From contig SMMW01000606.1 in the NCBI GenBank assembly GCA_004794655.1, positions 1,633,501 through 1,697,500 of the forward strand: DNA of 64,000 bases. Reading direction: 5' to 3'. This document shows, piece after piece, positions 24,570-30,379 of the stretch. The DNA is from Marisa cornuarietis. Lineage: Eukaryota > Mollusca > Gastropoda > Architaenioglossa > Ampullariidae. The notes beneath the pieces are model-generated. The model ran no database searches. It saw only the letters and a program-made list of their open reading frames with translations, and had not been told where the DNA came from. The stretch's first letter is position 1. Each line of letters opens with the position of its first letter. The translations under genes were made by a program, and so were the position numbers.

Positions 24570-27155
24570 GATACAGAGAAAGTGAGTGAATGGTTACCTA
24601 CCCTGATCAATACGTCCGCAGGTTCGTTCCGCACAGTGAGGTCAGGATTCATTGCCAGTATCCTCATACGAACTGCAGAAAATTTTTAGGAAAATAGAAA
24701 ATACAAATCCTTCCTATCAAAGAAATATAAGTGAAGGAATCAAGCTCACTTAAGTTCACCATAATGTGTGTTAGTGAGATGAACTATAGCAGTATAGTCA
24801 GCAACAACAGTAGTTGTAGGAGGTGGAACAGGAAAAGTACAAGAAAACAAAGAATAAACAAGACCACAAAGGAACGAAGAGTAAAAGTAAGGAAAACCAA
24901 ATGAACAGTAAAGAAGAGGTGGAAGAGAAGAGCGGTTAGAAAAATACAATACGAAAAAAATGAGAAATATATGAAGACAGTTGTGGTAGTTAGAGCCGGG
25001 CACGCATTAAAAAAGATAGCAAGAATAAAATATTACAGGGAGGAATGCTAGTAGAAATGTGACACAAACAGCCTGAAGAAGATCAATGGACACAAACCTG
25101 TGTCTCCCGGCTTGTACATGGCCTTGTCAGTCTGCACGAAGATGGAAAAGCTCTTGTCCTCCAGTGTCATTTCCCCAGATCGGTTAAAGGTGACATCACC
25201 TGTAGCTACTACTCGGATCTCGAACTCTCGGGAGTATCTCCAGTAAAAGTTTTCGTCTGGGATCCGGAGATCCTGGGGGATCTGTTCACGGGGATGAAAT
25301 AGCGCTGTTATGCTACAGTAGTCTGACGAGACTGTGCAGTAAAACCACCTCACACATCACACAAATAATCGAAACTAAAAGGTGGTCAGGGTAGCGATAG
25401 TCTATGGTTTTGTGAGCTGACAATAATGACTTTGCCACCCATGAATTAATTCGCATTAATTTATAACTTTAATATACTTACCATTAAATTGATCACAGAT
25501 GGGGAGCCTGAAAAAGTAAGTAAATTAGTAAGTAAATCTTGATTTTTTTCAGTGTCATTCACAGTATTTACAATAGAAAACTCCACAGCTTCGTGAATCA
25601 AGATATAAGAATATCCGTCAATGAACAGCTTTATTCACTATTTTTTTAAATTGTGTCACTTTTACTGGCATGTTTTTGCCCCCCACCCTACCCCGTCTAC
25701 ACTTACTATTATTTATAGCAAGACGAATGATACAAGTAAAATCGTTTTCTGCTTCTTCTTCTTCTTCCTCGCAAGGCAAACATGGCTAATCGTACGTTTT
25801 TAGCGAACAGAGCTGCAAACGATTTCTGAAAATAAAGTTTGTAGAAAAAGTTAAGAACGGAAAATGGCGTGGCTCCTTGAAAGGGATGAACCACTTACTT
25901 CCTCCTGTCACCACCCGGGGTTCTGCTGATGAAAAGACCTGCCCGTCCGTTGAATTGCGCAAACTCACGTGCACTGTCGACGTAGCGCCTGGAACCAATA
26001 TCTGCACGCTGACTGACACTGGCAAGCCACGGCGCATGCGCTGTGAAAATGTTGCCACGTAGGTGGCGTTTCCGCTGAAATTCAAATTAATGCACATACA
26101 CATGGAGAATGTAACATGAAAACCTGAAACAAATCAGTGATGGAGTAAAGAAAACAACGGGACAACAGTCAGGCATGTTTCTTGAATAAATCTGTTTCTG
26201 AAATAGTTTGTAATCATGCCTACCTCAGAAGAACAGACACGAAAGTTCTACAACAGTAAAAGAATTTATTTCTTTCAAATCACTAGGTTGAACTTGAAAC
26301 AAGACATTAGAGATATCATTGTTTCTGGCTTCTTTATGTGCAGTATCTTGAGAACGGTGTGGGAGATTGCCTGAGTGTGGAATGTCTGACATTTGTTCTT
26401 TTTAATCTTTCTTCGTTCGTCAAGGCACCATTTTGTTGCTGAGGTCGACTGAGCATCGCCTGCGGACCGGGACAGTGACAGTGCTCCTCTTGGGTTTTTA
26501 CCCACCGGGTAGTCCTGTAACGCTGGACAGACCCTTGCTTCCAAGACCTACAGCGTCTGGCGGCATGCTTCTCTGAACAGGAGCGATTCGGCAGGACAGA
26601 AGTGGGAAGAGGCTAAGTGCGAATTTTCTCATCTTGAGGGGCATTTTTTCCTTACTTTCCTCTCTCTCTTGGGTTCAAATAAATTGTCTCGTCATATTGT
26701 TGTCTATACCGTCTTCCGTCTCGCTCACTGCGGTTCACTTGCTGCCCTCCCGCTTCAGGATGACGATTGACCATGGGTGGCACCGAGTGTGTCAGTGAGT
26801 GTAAGTGTGAATCCAGTGAAGTTGGAGGCGTTACGCGACACTTTTGATTTAGTGACTCCCGCATTATTTTAGGGATCTTAGGAAAAAACGGAAACTTCAA
26901 AAATTATATCTAGTTAACGTGTCTGTTTAAAACATTCCTAGCCGCATATCCTGTAAAATTTATTTCCAGCATTCATCCTATTACTGGGCATAATTTCGTA
27001 AGAGTATACCGATAAAAAAGTAATCTCTATTAAGCAACAGAGCAAAGCAACAACAACAAAATATACCTCATAGTGTTCTGGTTTGGGGTTTCCTGAGCAA
27101 CCACAAAGCATGCCAGCGACAGCAGCAACACCAAGGAGACTGCTGACAAGGCCAT
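450..27155 (-). CDS. Secreted thioester-containing protein (TEP/CD109-like, A2M superfamily), copy A, 3'-incomplete
   Basis: Multi-exon gene; members of this superfamily are secreted, trap proteases or bind covalently to microbes through an internal thioester. Exons (high to low): 27067-27155, 25899-26074, 25482-25507, 25098-25281, 24602-24672, 24259-24387, 23735-23774, 23297-23378, 22834-22939, 22455-22721, 21263-21598, 19669-19767, 19312-19374, 18629-18829, 18109-18258, 17399-17524, 16936-16993, one of (16329-16467 / 14368-14515 / 12546-12672), 11875-11992, 11209-11322, 9526-9648, 9191-9319, 8703-8841, 8403-8579, 7817-7901, 3962-4130, 3086-3181, 2190-2349, 1447-1655, 845-1021, 450-524. With the 14368-14515 alternative these sum to exactly 1374 codons with no stop. 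Order: signal peptide, MG1-MG5, MG6 with bait-like segment, MG7, CUB, thioester domain, CUB return. By comparison with copy B, about 160 residues (MG8) lie beyond the left edge, so the full protein is about 1530 residues. The family is certain; TEP versus CD109 orthology is not decided. Confidence 0.93.
845..1021 (-). CDS. Copy A exon 30 (end of thioester domain, CUB return)
   Basis: Starts [10 protein letters not shown], which completes GGFxSTQDTVxALQAL across the junction, and ends [10 protein letters not shown]. Fifty-nine codons. Confidence 0.93.
1447..1655 (-). CDS. Copy A exon 29 (thioester domain)
   Basis: Encodes [16 protein letters not shown] then [20 protein letters not shown], the family EMTxYxLL ... 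IVxWLxxQRNxxGGFxSTQ signature. Donor GTAACC. Confidence 0.94.
2024..2083. repeat. (CA)n microsatellite
   Basis: About 30 uninterrupted CA units in copy A intron 28. Confidence 0.97.
2190..2349 (-). CDS. Copy A exon 28 (thioester domain)
   Basis: Encodes [20 protein letters not shown] then ALHLANSP, the family helix with YELAIxxYAL. Phase 0 in, phase 1 out. Confidence 0.92.
2484..2552. repeat. (CT)n-(CA)n compound microsatellite
   Basis: A CT run followed by CA units next to copy A exon 28. Open frames across it are repeat artefacts. Confidence 0.95.
2700..2815 (-). mobile_element. SINE fragment
   Basis: GATACCCATTACCACAGTTG and ATCGACTGGTGGAAAGT match the body of the SINEs at 20690 and 33905, followed by a remnant B box (GGTATCGAAG). 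Degenerate copy in copy A intron 27. Confidence 0.45.
3086..3181 (-). CDS. Copy A exon 27 (thioester domain)
   Basis: Encodes [20 protein letters not shown] then [12 protein letters not shown]. Matches family GG...LTAYVxIxLLE. Thirty-two codons; acceptor GTGCACAG is shared with copy B. Confidence 0.92.
3962..4130 (-). CDS. Copy A exon 26 (thioester domain)
   Basis: Encodes [20 protein letters not shown] and [16 protein letters not shown]. The Ser at codon 3974-3976 aligns with the catalytic His of complement C3 (Asn in human A2M), counting five residues before the GG that opens exon 27. Copy B has the same Ser. Confidence 0.92.
4711..7460 (-). mobile_element. 5'-truncated CR1/L2-like LINE, copy 1 (in copy A intron 25)
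   Basis: Non-LTR retrotransposon in the sense of the host gene. 6784-7455 encodes the C-terminal part of an APE endonuclease ([21 protein letters not shown]). 4975-6618 encodes the reverse transcriptase: [42 protein letters not shown] and the catalytic YADD (SYADDTQLY), ending FLEHFS. The two frames are separated by stops (TAG at 6784-6786 and a TGA just before 6618), and the endonuclease N-terminus is missing, so it cannot move by itself. The 3' end is an ATT-repeat tail at about 4711. Confidence 0.92.
7817..7901 (-). CDS. Copy A exon 25 (thioester domain)
   Basis: Encodes [19 protein letters not shown] and ends SGSIW. This is the family [12 protein letters not shown](x)nGSxWLTAF segment, completed by exon 26. 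Confidence 0.93.
8250..8371 (+). mobile_element. 3' end of a LINE/SINE with ATT tail
   Basis: TAAGCGCCTTGAGTTCGTCC, then AAGGCGCTATACAAGC ending in (ATT)n at 8336-8371. The GCGCTATA...ATT-repeat end is typical of L2/CR1-like 3' tails in aquatic invertebrates. No coding part recognised upstream. Confidence 0.5.
8403..8579 (-). CDS. Copy A exon 24 (thioester domain, GCGEQN)
   Basis: Encodes [20 protein letters not shown] then [18 protein letters not shown]. Cys (codon at 8518-8520, about residue 1012) and Gln (about 1015) form the internal thioester. The motif is intact, so the protein should be thioester-competent. Confidence 0.96.
8703..8841 (-). CDS. Copy A exon 23 (CUB, first half)
   Basis: Encodes [19 protein letters not shown] and [10 protein letters not shown]. 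The LLVxPEG junction with exon 22 is the family transition into CUB before the thioester domain. Confidence 0.9.
9191..9319 (-). CDS. Copy A exon 22 (MG7)
   Basis: Encodes [20 protein letters not shown] then [11 protein letters not shown], the family FxxxPxxLGxIxIxVxA pattern leading to the CUB entry. Confidence 0.9.
9526..9648 (-). CDS. Copy A exon 21 (MG7)
   Basis: Encodes [20 protein letters not shown] and ends [10 protein letters not shown]. Forty-one codons; acceptor TTTTAG-type (TATTTAG), donor GTAAGT. Confidence 0.87.
9950..9993. repeat. (TTTG)n repeat
   Basis: TTG/TTTG units in copy A intron 20. Confidence 0.9.
10180..10960 (+). mobile_element. Internally deleted L1/Tx1-like LINE relic (in copy A intron 20)
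   Basis: Starts with the endonuclease N-terminus ([20 protein letters not shown], then FGFLRQQ), then jumps at about 10340 to the extreme ORF2 C-terminus ([19 protein letters not shown], stop at 10518). The entire RT is missing. It ends near AATAAAAATG at about 10940. Confidence 0.7.
11209..11322 (-). CDS. Copy A exon 20 (MG7)
   Basis: Encodes [20 protein letters not shown] then FGFNYYD, the family LPYSVxRGExxxxKxxxFNY motif. Thirty-eight codons. Confidence 0.92.
11875..11992 (-). CDS. Copy A exon 19 (MG6/MG7)
   Basis: Encodes [20 protein letters not shown] then [11 protein letters not shown], the family APDTITxWxxxAxxxxPxxGL. It accepts phase 2 from every exon 18 version. The donor GTTCGT is weak; copy B has GTCAGT. 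Confidence 0.9.
12546..12672 (-). CDS. Copy A exon 18a, alternative bait-region exon
   Basis: 127 bp with the same phases. Variable part: [18 protein letters not shown]; constant part: [19 protein letters not shown]. Strong pyrimidine tract and GCATGCAG acceptor, donor GTAAGG. It is the most divergent of the three, rich in Ala and Pro. Confidence 0.82.
13992..14264. mobile_element. MITE-like element copy 1 (inside the exon 18 array)
   Basis: About 270 bp with terminal inverted repeats: left end CTGGGGCCAGTTGCACAACA, right end the complement of TTGTGCAATTAGCCCCTG. No coding capacity. Same family as 37025-37295. A clear target-site duplication could not be assigned. Confidence 0.75.
14368..14515 (-). 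CDS. Copy A exon 18b, alternative bait-region exon
   Basis: 148 bp with the same entry and exit phases as 18a and 18c. Variable part: [18 protein letters not shown]; constant part: [20 protein letters not shown]. Acceptor TTACAG, donor GTATGT. Confidence 0.85.
15168..15292 (-). pseudogene. Decayed exon-18a-like cassette
   Basis: The stretch aligns by eye with exon 18a and its 3' border: both share ACAGGCTCC, a GGGTTGAG/GTTGAG-type core and TTTCAAA at the equivalent spacing. The FPETW codons and splice sites are gone. It marks a second copy of the exon-18a half of the cassette between 18b and 18c. Confidence 0.45.
16329..16467 (-). CDS. Copy A exon 18c, alternative bait-region exon
   Basis: 139 bp, enters with 2 bases and leaves with 2 bases. 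Variable part: [19 protein letters not shown]; constant part: [20 protein letters not shown]. Acceptor GTTTCAG, donor GTATGT. Homologous to 14368-14515 in both exon and upstream intron. Confidence 0.85.
16824..16905 (-). pseudogene. Further remnant of the exon-18a-like cassette
   Basis: Shares GTCCCACTTCT and a following run (AATTTATG ... ACACAAAC) with 15168-15292, at the same spacing from the next cassette. No coding capacity remains. It may mark the edge of a third duplication unit next to exon 17. Confidence 0.35.
16936..16993 (-). CDS. Copy A exon 17 (MG6, entry to bait region)
   Basis: Encodes [19 protein letters not shown] and leaves one base (T), phase 1. This is the constant exon to which one of the three exon 18 versions must join. 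Confidence 0.85.
17399..17524 (-). CDS. Copy A exon 16 (MG6)
   Basis: Encodes [18 protein letters not shown] and [18 protein letters not shown]. Two residues longer than copy B. The donor is a weak GTTTGT where copy B has GTCAGT. Confidence 0.85.
18109..18258 (-). CDS. Copy A exon 15 (MG6 start)
   Basis: Encodes [19 protein letters not shown] then KSGNDIT, the hallmark [14 protein letters not shown] of TEP/CD109/A2M proteins. Fifty codons; donor GTAACG. Confidence 0.92.
18629..18829 (-). CDS. Copy A exon 14 (MG5)
   Basis: Encodes [16 protein letters not shown], then [12 protein letters not shown] and [13 protein letters not shown]. The APxxRxLxYY...DGExVxDS pattern is typical of the A2M family. 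Confidence 0.9.
19312..19374 (-). CDS. Copy A exon 13 (MG5)
   Basis: Encodes [20 protein letters not shown] + Q, nearly identical to copy B exon 13, and matching the family VGxxVxF pattern. Confidence 0.88.
19669..19767 (-). CDS. Copy A exon 12 (MG5 start)
   Basis: Encodes [16 protein letters not shown] and [13 protein letters not shown], matching copy B exon 12. Thirty-three codons, phase 0 at both ends. Confidence 0.88.
20690..20855 (-). mobile_element. SINE body fragment
   Basis: Shares the TGCTGCCTTC ... TGGGTCGACTGGAGGAAGT pattern with the 33905-34160 SINE (there GGCTGCCTTC ... TTGGGTCAATTGGGGGAAGT), same orientation. The tRNA head is not seen. Lies in copy A intron 11. Confidence 0.5.
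21263..21598 (-). CDS. Copy A exon 11 (MG4 with Thr-rich insert)
   Basis: Encodes [11 protein letters not shown], continuing MG4, then a mucin-like stretch ([18 protein letters not shown] and NKTNSNE) with three N-X-T sequons, and ends [10 protein letters not shown]. The Thr run is unusual for an MG domain; it is probably a loop that could carry O-glycans. Confidence 0.88.
22352..22420. repeat. (TTTG)n-(TTTC)n repeat
   Basis: Tetranucleotide runs just downstream (minus strand) of the copy A exon 10 donor. Confidence 0.9.
22455..22721 (-). CDS. Copy A exon 10 (MG3 end, MG4 start)
   Basis: Eighty-nine codons, phase 0 at both ends. Begins [16 protein letters not shown] and ends [11 protein letters not shown], the family FKPGxxY start of MG4. 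Confidence 0.9.
22834..22939 (-). CDS. Copy A exon 9 (MG3)
   Basis: Encodes [19 protein letters not shown], the family motif YTFGKPVxGxxxV. Thirty-six codons with the split Lys; donor GTGAGT. Confidence 0.9.
23021..23124. repeat. (GT)n microsatellite
   Basis: Roughly 50 GT units with one GC interruption, in copy A intron 8. Confidence 0.97.
23297..23378 (-). CDS. Copy A exon 8 (MG3)
   Basis: Encodes [17 protein letters not shown] and DHVRGTASA. Acceptor GTTTCAG, donor GTGAGT. Confidence 0.88.
23735..23774 (-). CDS. Copy A exon 7 (MG2/MG3 junction)
   Basis: Encodes [13 protein letters not shown]; with exon 8 this gives the family motif FxVxEYVLPKY. Its acceptor and first bases lie inside a 123-bp unit repeated three times upstream (see repeat). 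Confidence 0.85.
23765..24133. repeat. Perfect 3 x 123-bp tandem repeat spanning the exon 7 acceptor
   Basis: Three contiguous copies starting at 23765, 23888 and 24011 look identical by eye. Each carries (minus strand) the pyrimidine-rich CCCCAG acceptor and the first ten bases of exon 7. Only the copy nearest exon 7 continues into coding sequence. Confidence 0.95.
24259..24387 (-). CDS. Copy A exon 6 (MG2)
   Basis: Encodes [13 protein letters not shown] and [13 protein letters not shown], matching the family pattern DPxxNxIxQW ... GxWxIxA. Phase 0 at both ends; donor GTAAGT. Confidence 0.9.
24497..24564. repeat. (GT)n microsatellite
   Basis: About 34 units in copy A intron 5; reads as CA on the coding strand, 37 bp from the exon 5 donor. 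Confidence 0.97.
24602..24672 (-). CDS. Copy A exon 5 (MG2)
   Basis: Encodes [18 protein letters not shown]. Twenty-four codons in frame with both neighbours. A GT microsatellite lies just beyond its donor (24497-24564). Confidence 0.88.
25098..25281 (-). CDS. Copy A exon 4 (MG1 end, MG2 start)
   Basis: Ends with [14 protein letters not shown], the A2M-family signature (QTDK.xYKPG) that opens MG2. Acceptor GAACAG, donor GTTTGT. Confidence 0.9.
25482..25507 (-). CDS. Copy A exon 3, 26-bp micro-exon (MG1)
   Basis: Encodes SSPSVINLM once joined to the A left by exon 2. Acceptor TTTTTCAG and donor GTAAGT are both strong. Without it the phase between exons 2 and 4 fails, which supports its reality. 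Confidence 0.75.
25899..26074 (-). CDS. Copy A exon 2 (MG1)
   Basis: Acceptor TTTCAG, donor GTAAGT. Encodes [20 protein letters not shown] and onward to EPRVVTGG, the first macroglobulin domain. The split Ser codon (AG|C) joins exon 1 in frame. Confidence 0.85.
27067..27155 (-). CDS. Copy A exon 1: start codon and signal peptide
   Basis: Encodes [20 protein letters not shown] followed by QETPNQNTM. It has a typical hydrophobic leucine-rich core with likely cleavage after VVA, so the protein is secreted. The start was chosen because it is the only ATG in frame that opens a signal peptide and joins exon 2 correctly. The donor is GTATAT. Confidence 0.9.
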
Positions 27156-27195
27156 CTTGTAAAGGCGACGGCTCTCCTCCTTAATGGGATGCGAG

Positions 27196-27202
27196 TTTTA
27201 TA
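27196..27202 (-). promoter_or_regulatory. TATA box of copy A
   Basis: The minus strand reads TATAAAA, ending about 41 bp upstream of the copy A ATG. A start site about 30 bp downstream would give a 5'UTR of only some 15-20 nt. It could instead be chance in AT-rich DNA if an untranslated exon lies further upstream. Confidence 0.45.
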
Positions 27203-27455
27203 CACTGTAAACGAATGTCCTCTGTAGCGTTTTCTCTTTTTTCCCTCGCAGCTCTAGCACTTTCCGCCCTCAGAGACTGAAATTACAAGAAGATCAAAGA
27301 GCATAGATATGACCATGCTTTGTTCATCCACATTTCCCTCGCCCAGAATACAAAGTATACAGTCGTATCCTTCAGTTTCTTCAATCAATGATTAGAATCC
27401 TCCCATGATTTCTACTTGAATGTCTTCAATATCCGGTTATCACGCTGTTTCTCTT

Positions 27456-27468
27456 GAAAATATTCCCC
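27456..27468 (-). promoter_or_regulatory. Possible NF-kappaB/Rel-like site upstream of copy A
   Basis: The minus strand reads GGGGAATATTTTC, about 300 bp upstream of the copy A start. It loosely resembles Rel/Dorsal sites, and TEP genes in other invertebrates are immune-inducible. A motif this short can occur by chance. Confidence 0.2.
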
Positions 27469-28844
27469 TTAACTGTTAAGCCTGTCAAATTGCATGAAGT
27501 ACAAACGCCCTGTGGTAACCTTAAGTTAGACAGGGATACCTCCGATAATTAAAGTTTAAGCTGTAATTGTCGGATGCGTCCACAGCAAGAGACCAGTTAA
27601 TTAGGTCTTGTGCAGCAACTTTTAAAGACACATTATGAAAGGCAGACATCATAAGTGGTCAGAGAAAAAAAGAGAGATACACTTGGACTGCAGCAGGGGC
27701 TGGCGCCAGTGCATGTCTAACGGTTGTGTAGGTCAAGGTCCAGGGACGACGGTTGAGTCTGGAGACGGGACGGAAAAAAAAACATTCGACAGCTAGTCAC
27801 ACCTGATCGGCGAGACTTACCAGCATAGCACACTAGAGAAATAAATCTTTCTTTTCAATCCCACCACCTGCAGGTTATAATTTCCCGAAAATGGTTTGCG
27901 AAACCTGAATTTAAAAAACAGCAACAACAACCAATTCCCACAAATAGAATCAACACAATACCTAAGGTTTTTTTCAGAAAAAAGCATACAATTCAAACAT
28001 TGCGTATCTTCTTGTTGTCGCTTTTGATTTTGTAGTGTCCATCCATGTCAAAATGCACACCTGATAAGCGCTGTTTGCTCTCCCGGCTCAAGTCTCGGTC
28101 TCGAAGAAAAGTCCCTTGCCATTGCAGAAGCTAAAGACGTGTCATTTAAATACCCTACTGATATACTTTATTTAGATGTTGAAAAAAGAACATCTGTGGA
28201 TATCTCCTTGTGTGTGGTTACCTATCTTGCACAGTCCGTTGTATTTCAGCAATCAGACCATTCTTCGCAAAAAAAATCACAAGAAACTTTGGATGTGGAT
28301 TGAGCGGATGAAGACAAAGTCAGAAAGTAAGGTAGATGAGGAAATGCAGAGAGACACAGTCGTGGACGTGCATGTCCAAAGGCGCGGCCGAGAAATAAAA
28401 CACCGGCCAACAGATTGATCCAGCTTCCCCATACGTGTCACATAAAACAGTCGACAGTAGGGGATGTTACTCGAAAGAAAGACAACCTTTTGTTGCGTGA
28501 CACGTATTGTGTGATAAAATGTGATTCATTCTCAGACCACGTGACCTCGGCTTTGATGTATTGGTCTCTCCCTTACTTTCCTCAAGTCAAATAAACGGTC
28601 ATAACGGTCTTAAATTTTACTGAATAACGTTTAACTCCCGCGCATCCTTTTGTTGCCAAGCTTGCTACATAACCAAGCAATCGATTATCGGGTTTCACTG
28701 CGGTTTTCTATTTTTTTTTAACTCAAAGTGCAGGACTGTACAGCAAGCGTCTATTAATTTCTTTCGAGAAATCATCGATTGTTACTAAAGATTACAAACA
28801 TGACGTAACCATAAAACATTCTCTGTGTGTTGGATAGTTTCTCA

Positions 28845-28876
28845 TTTCTCTCTCTCTCTCACCACCACCCCCCCCC

Positions 28877-28903
<27 letters not shown>
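28845..28903. repeat. (CT)n-C run-(CA)n microsatellite
   Basis: Compound simple repeat upstream of copy A. Confidence 0.93.
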
Positions 28904-28907
<4 letters not shown>

Positions 28908-30083
28908 ACGAGAGTAATGATCACACGCAGCAGCGGATTTTGCCGTCGTTGTTGTCATCACGATTGTCATCCCCCTCTTTGTTATAGCTTTTATTGTCAA
29001 TAAGCCCGCTTTATATTATGGAATGTCTATCCGCCCTGTTCCCTCCCCCCCCCCAGTTACACCAGTTACAACCTTCCGTGTGTGAAACTTGCTGGGCGAT
29101 GAGGCTCGCCCACGTCACAGCGGGAACTGGGGCTGGCCCTTGGGCGTGCCACAGTGCAGGCTCGCGTTTGCTGCTGATGGTGGTGGATAAGGGGGAATAC
29201 TAATGTATAATACGTATGCTGGAGTCCACGATGATAGGAGTAGGAAATTAAATGAATGATAACTGTTGCCACTGCCTTGAGCACTTAAATGAGTGTGTGT
29301 GGGGGGGGGGACGCGCGTTGAATGTGTGGGTTTTGTCCCCTCATCCAGAAACTGTCTGGCAAAGTGTAGGGGGAAAAAAACCAGCGGACATCCAGGATGC
29401 TGTCTCCATAACTGACTGGCGTGTGTGACGCTCACACTGTGGACTGTGGTACAAACAATGCTCTGTGCTTTGTAATCATTGCCTTCCCATGAGGGTTTCA
29501 GATTACTTCCCTTCTTTCTGGGCAAGATAGACATAACAATTTTCGTGGTCTAACACGGAGCATCGACAGCTGTTCACAACGGATGGCGCACTAAATGTTT
29601 ACAGGGGCTGACGTGCAAAGTAAATACAATCGCTTGCATGCTGCGTGGTTACAGTGACGCTCCTTAGGTGCTCAAACACACTGAGCAATTCAAAATTGTC
29701 TCACCTTTGAGAGATGCGTATTCTTTTAACCTAATAAAAGAACTTCACCGCACACGTATATAATTGTATTAAAATGTCAGTTTTGGGCTTGCCTCTAGCG
29801 GCCTGGAAACCCTTGTTTCTTAAACTTGTCTATCTATTGCTCGTTAGTCTTACTGGTAATTTCTGTACAACAGATCCCGTACTATATACAAATATATAAT
29901 TTTATTCTATAATTCTTTTCAATATCATTTACACCTCTTCTCTCTATATATATATACAGTTCTCATAAGCTTTAAATCTGAACTGAAATCCTACAAATGC
30001 ACGCGAAATACGTATGTTTATGTCTGTATCTCACCTGTTCCCCTAGAAGCCAGTGCTCTCGGCTCGACTGTTGCAGCTCTCAC

Positions 30084-30379
30084 TGTACGTGAATTTCATT
30101 CCCCGACAGTCCTCCCGGGACAGTGCAGCTACCGGTCTTTATATAGTACCACCATGTATGACACCACCTGCAGCCAGTAATTCTCCTTGTTGTCAGAGTG
30201 ACTTCCCTTAGTCTACACTCCCTTGCTGATTGACCTCTGCATGTGACACCTGTGAAGCGGCGATGCTCTAGCTCACAAAACAAACTGAAAGATTCTGTGG
30301 ACACTCTGTCAAACACCAGGTCTTTTCCAGCCAGTGAAATGGAGGCTGTAACGGGCCCACAGTTACGTGACGGAAACAA
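30084..30379 (-). CDS. Possible exon of an unrecognised cysteine-rich protein
   Basis: The frame stays open for 99 codons and contains seven Cys (NCGPVTASISLAGKDLVF; LFCELEHRRFTGVTCRG; RITGCRWCHTWWYYIKTG; SCTVPGGL). Spaced Cys with hydrophobic strands resemble an extracellular domain, and a good donor (GTGAGA) ends it at 30084. I found no clear acceptor or partner exons and cannot name the family. It may also be a decayed repeat or chance. Confidence 0.3.

Larger units (their letters stand above)
27203..30083. other. Intergenic region upstream of copy A
   Basis: Besides the promoter candidates and the CT/CA microsatellite, I see only short unconnected open frames without family motifs. Untranslated 5' exons of copy A could lie here. 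Confidence 0.5.

Noticed and set aside
7817..27155. Complement C3/C4/C5 homologue
   Set aside because: There is no six-Cys anaphylatoxin domain between MG6 and MG7 and no clear RxxR processing site in the constant exons. The bait exon organisation fits TEP/A2M/CD109 better.
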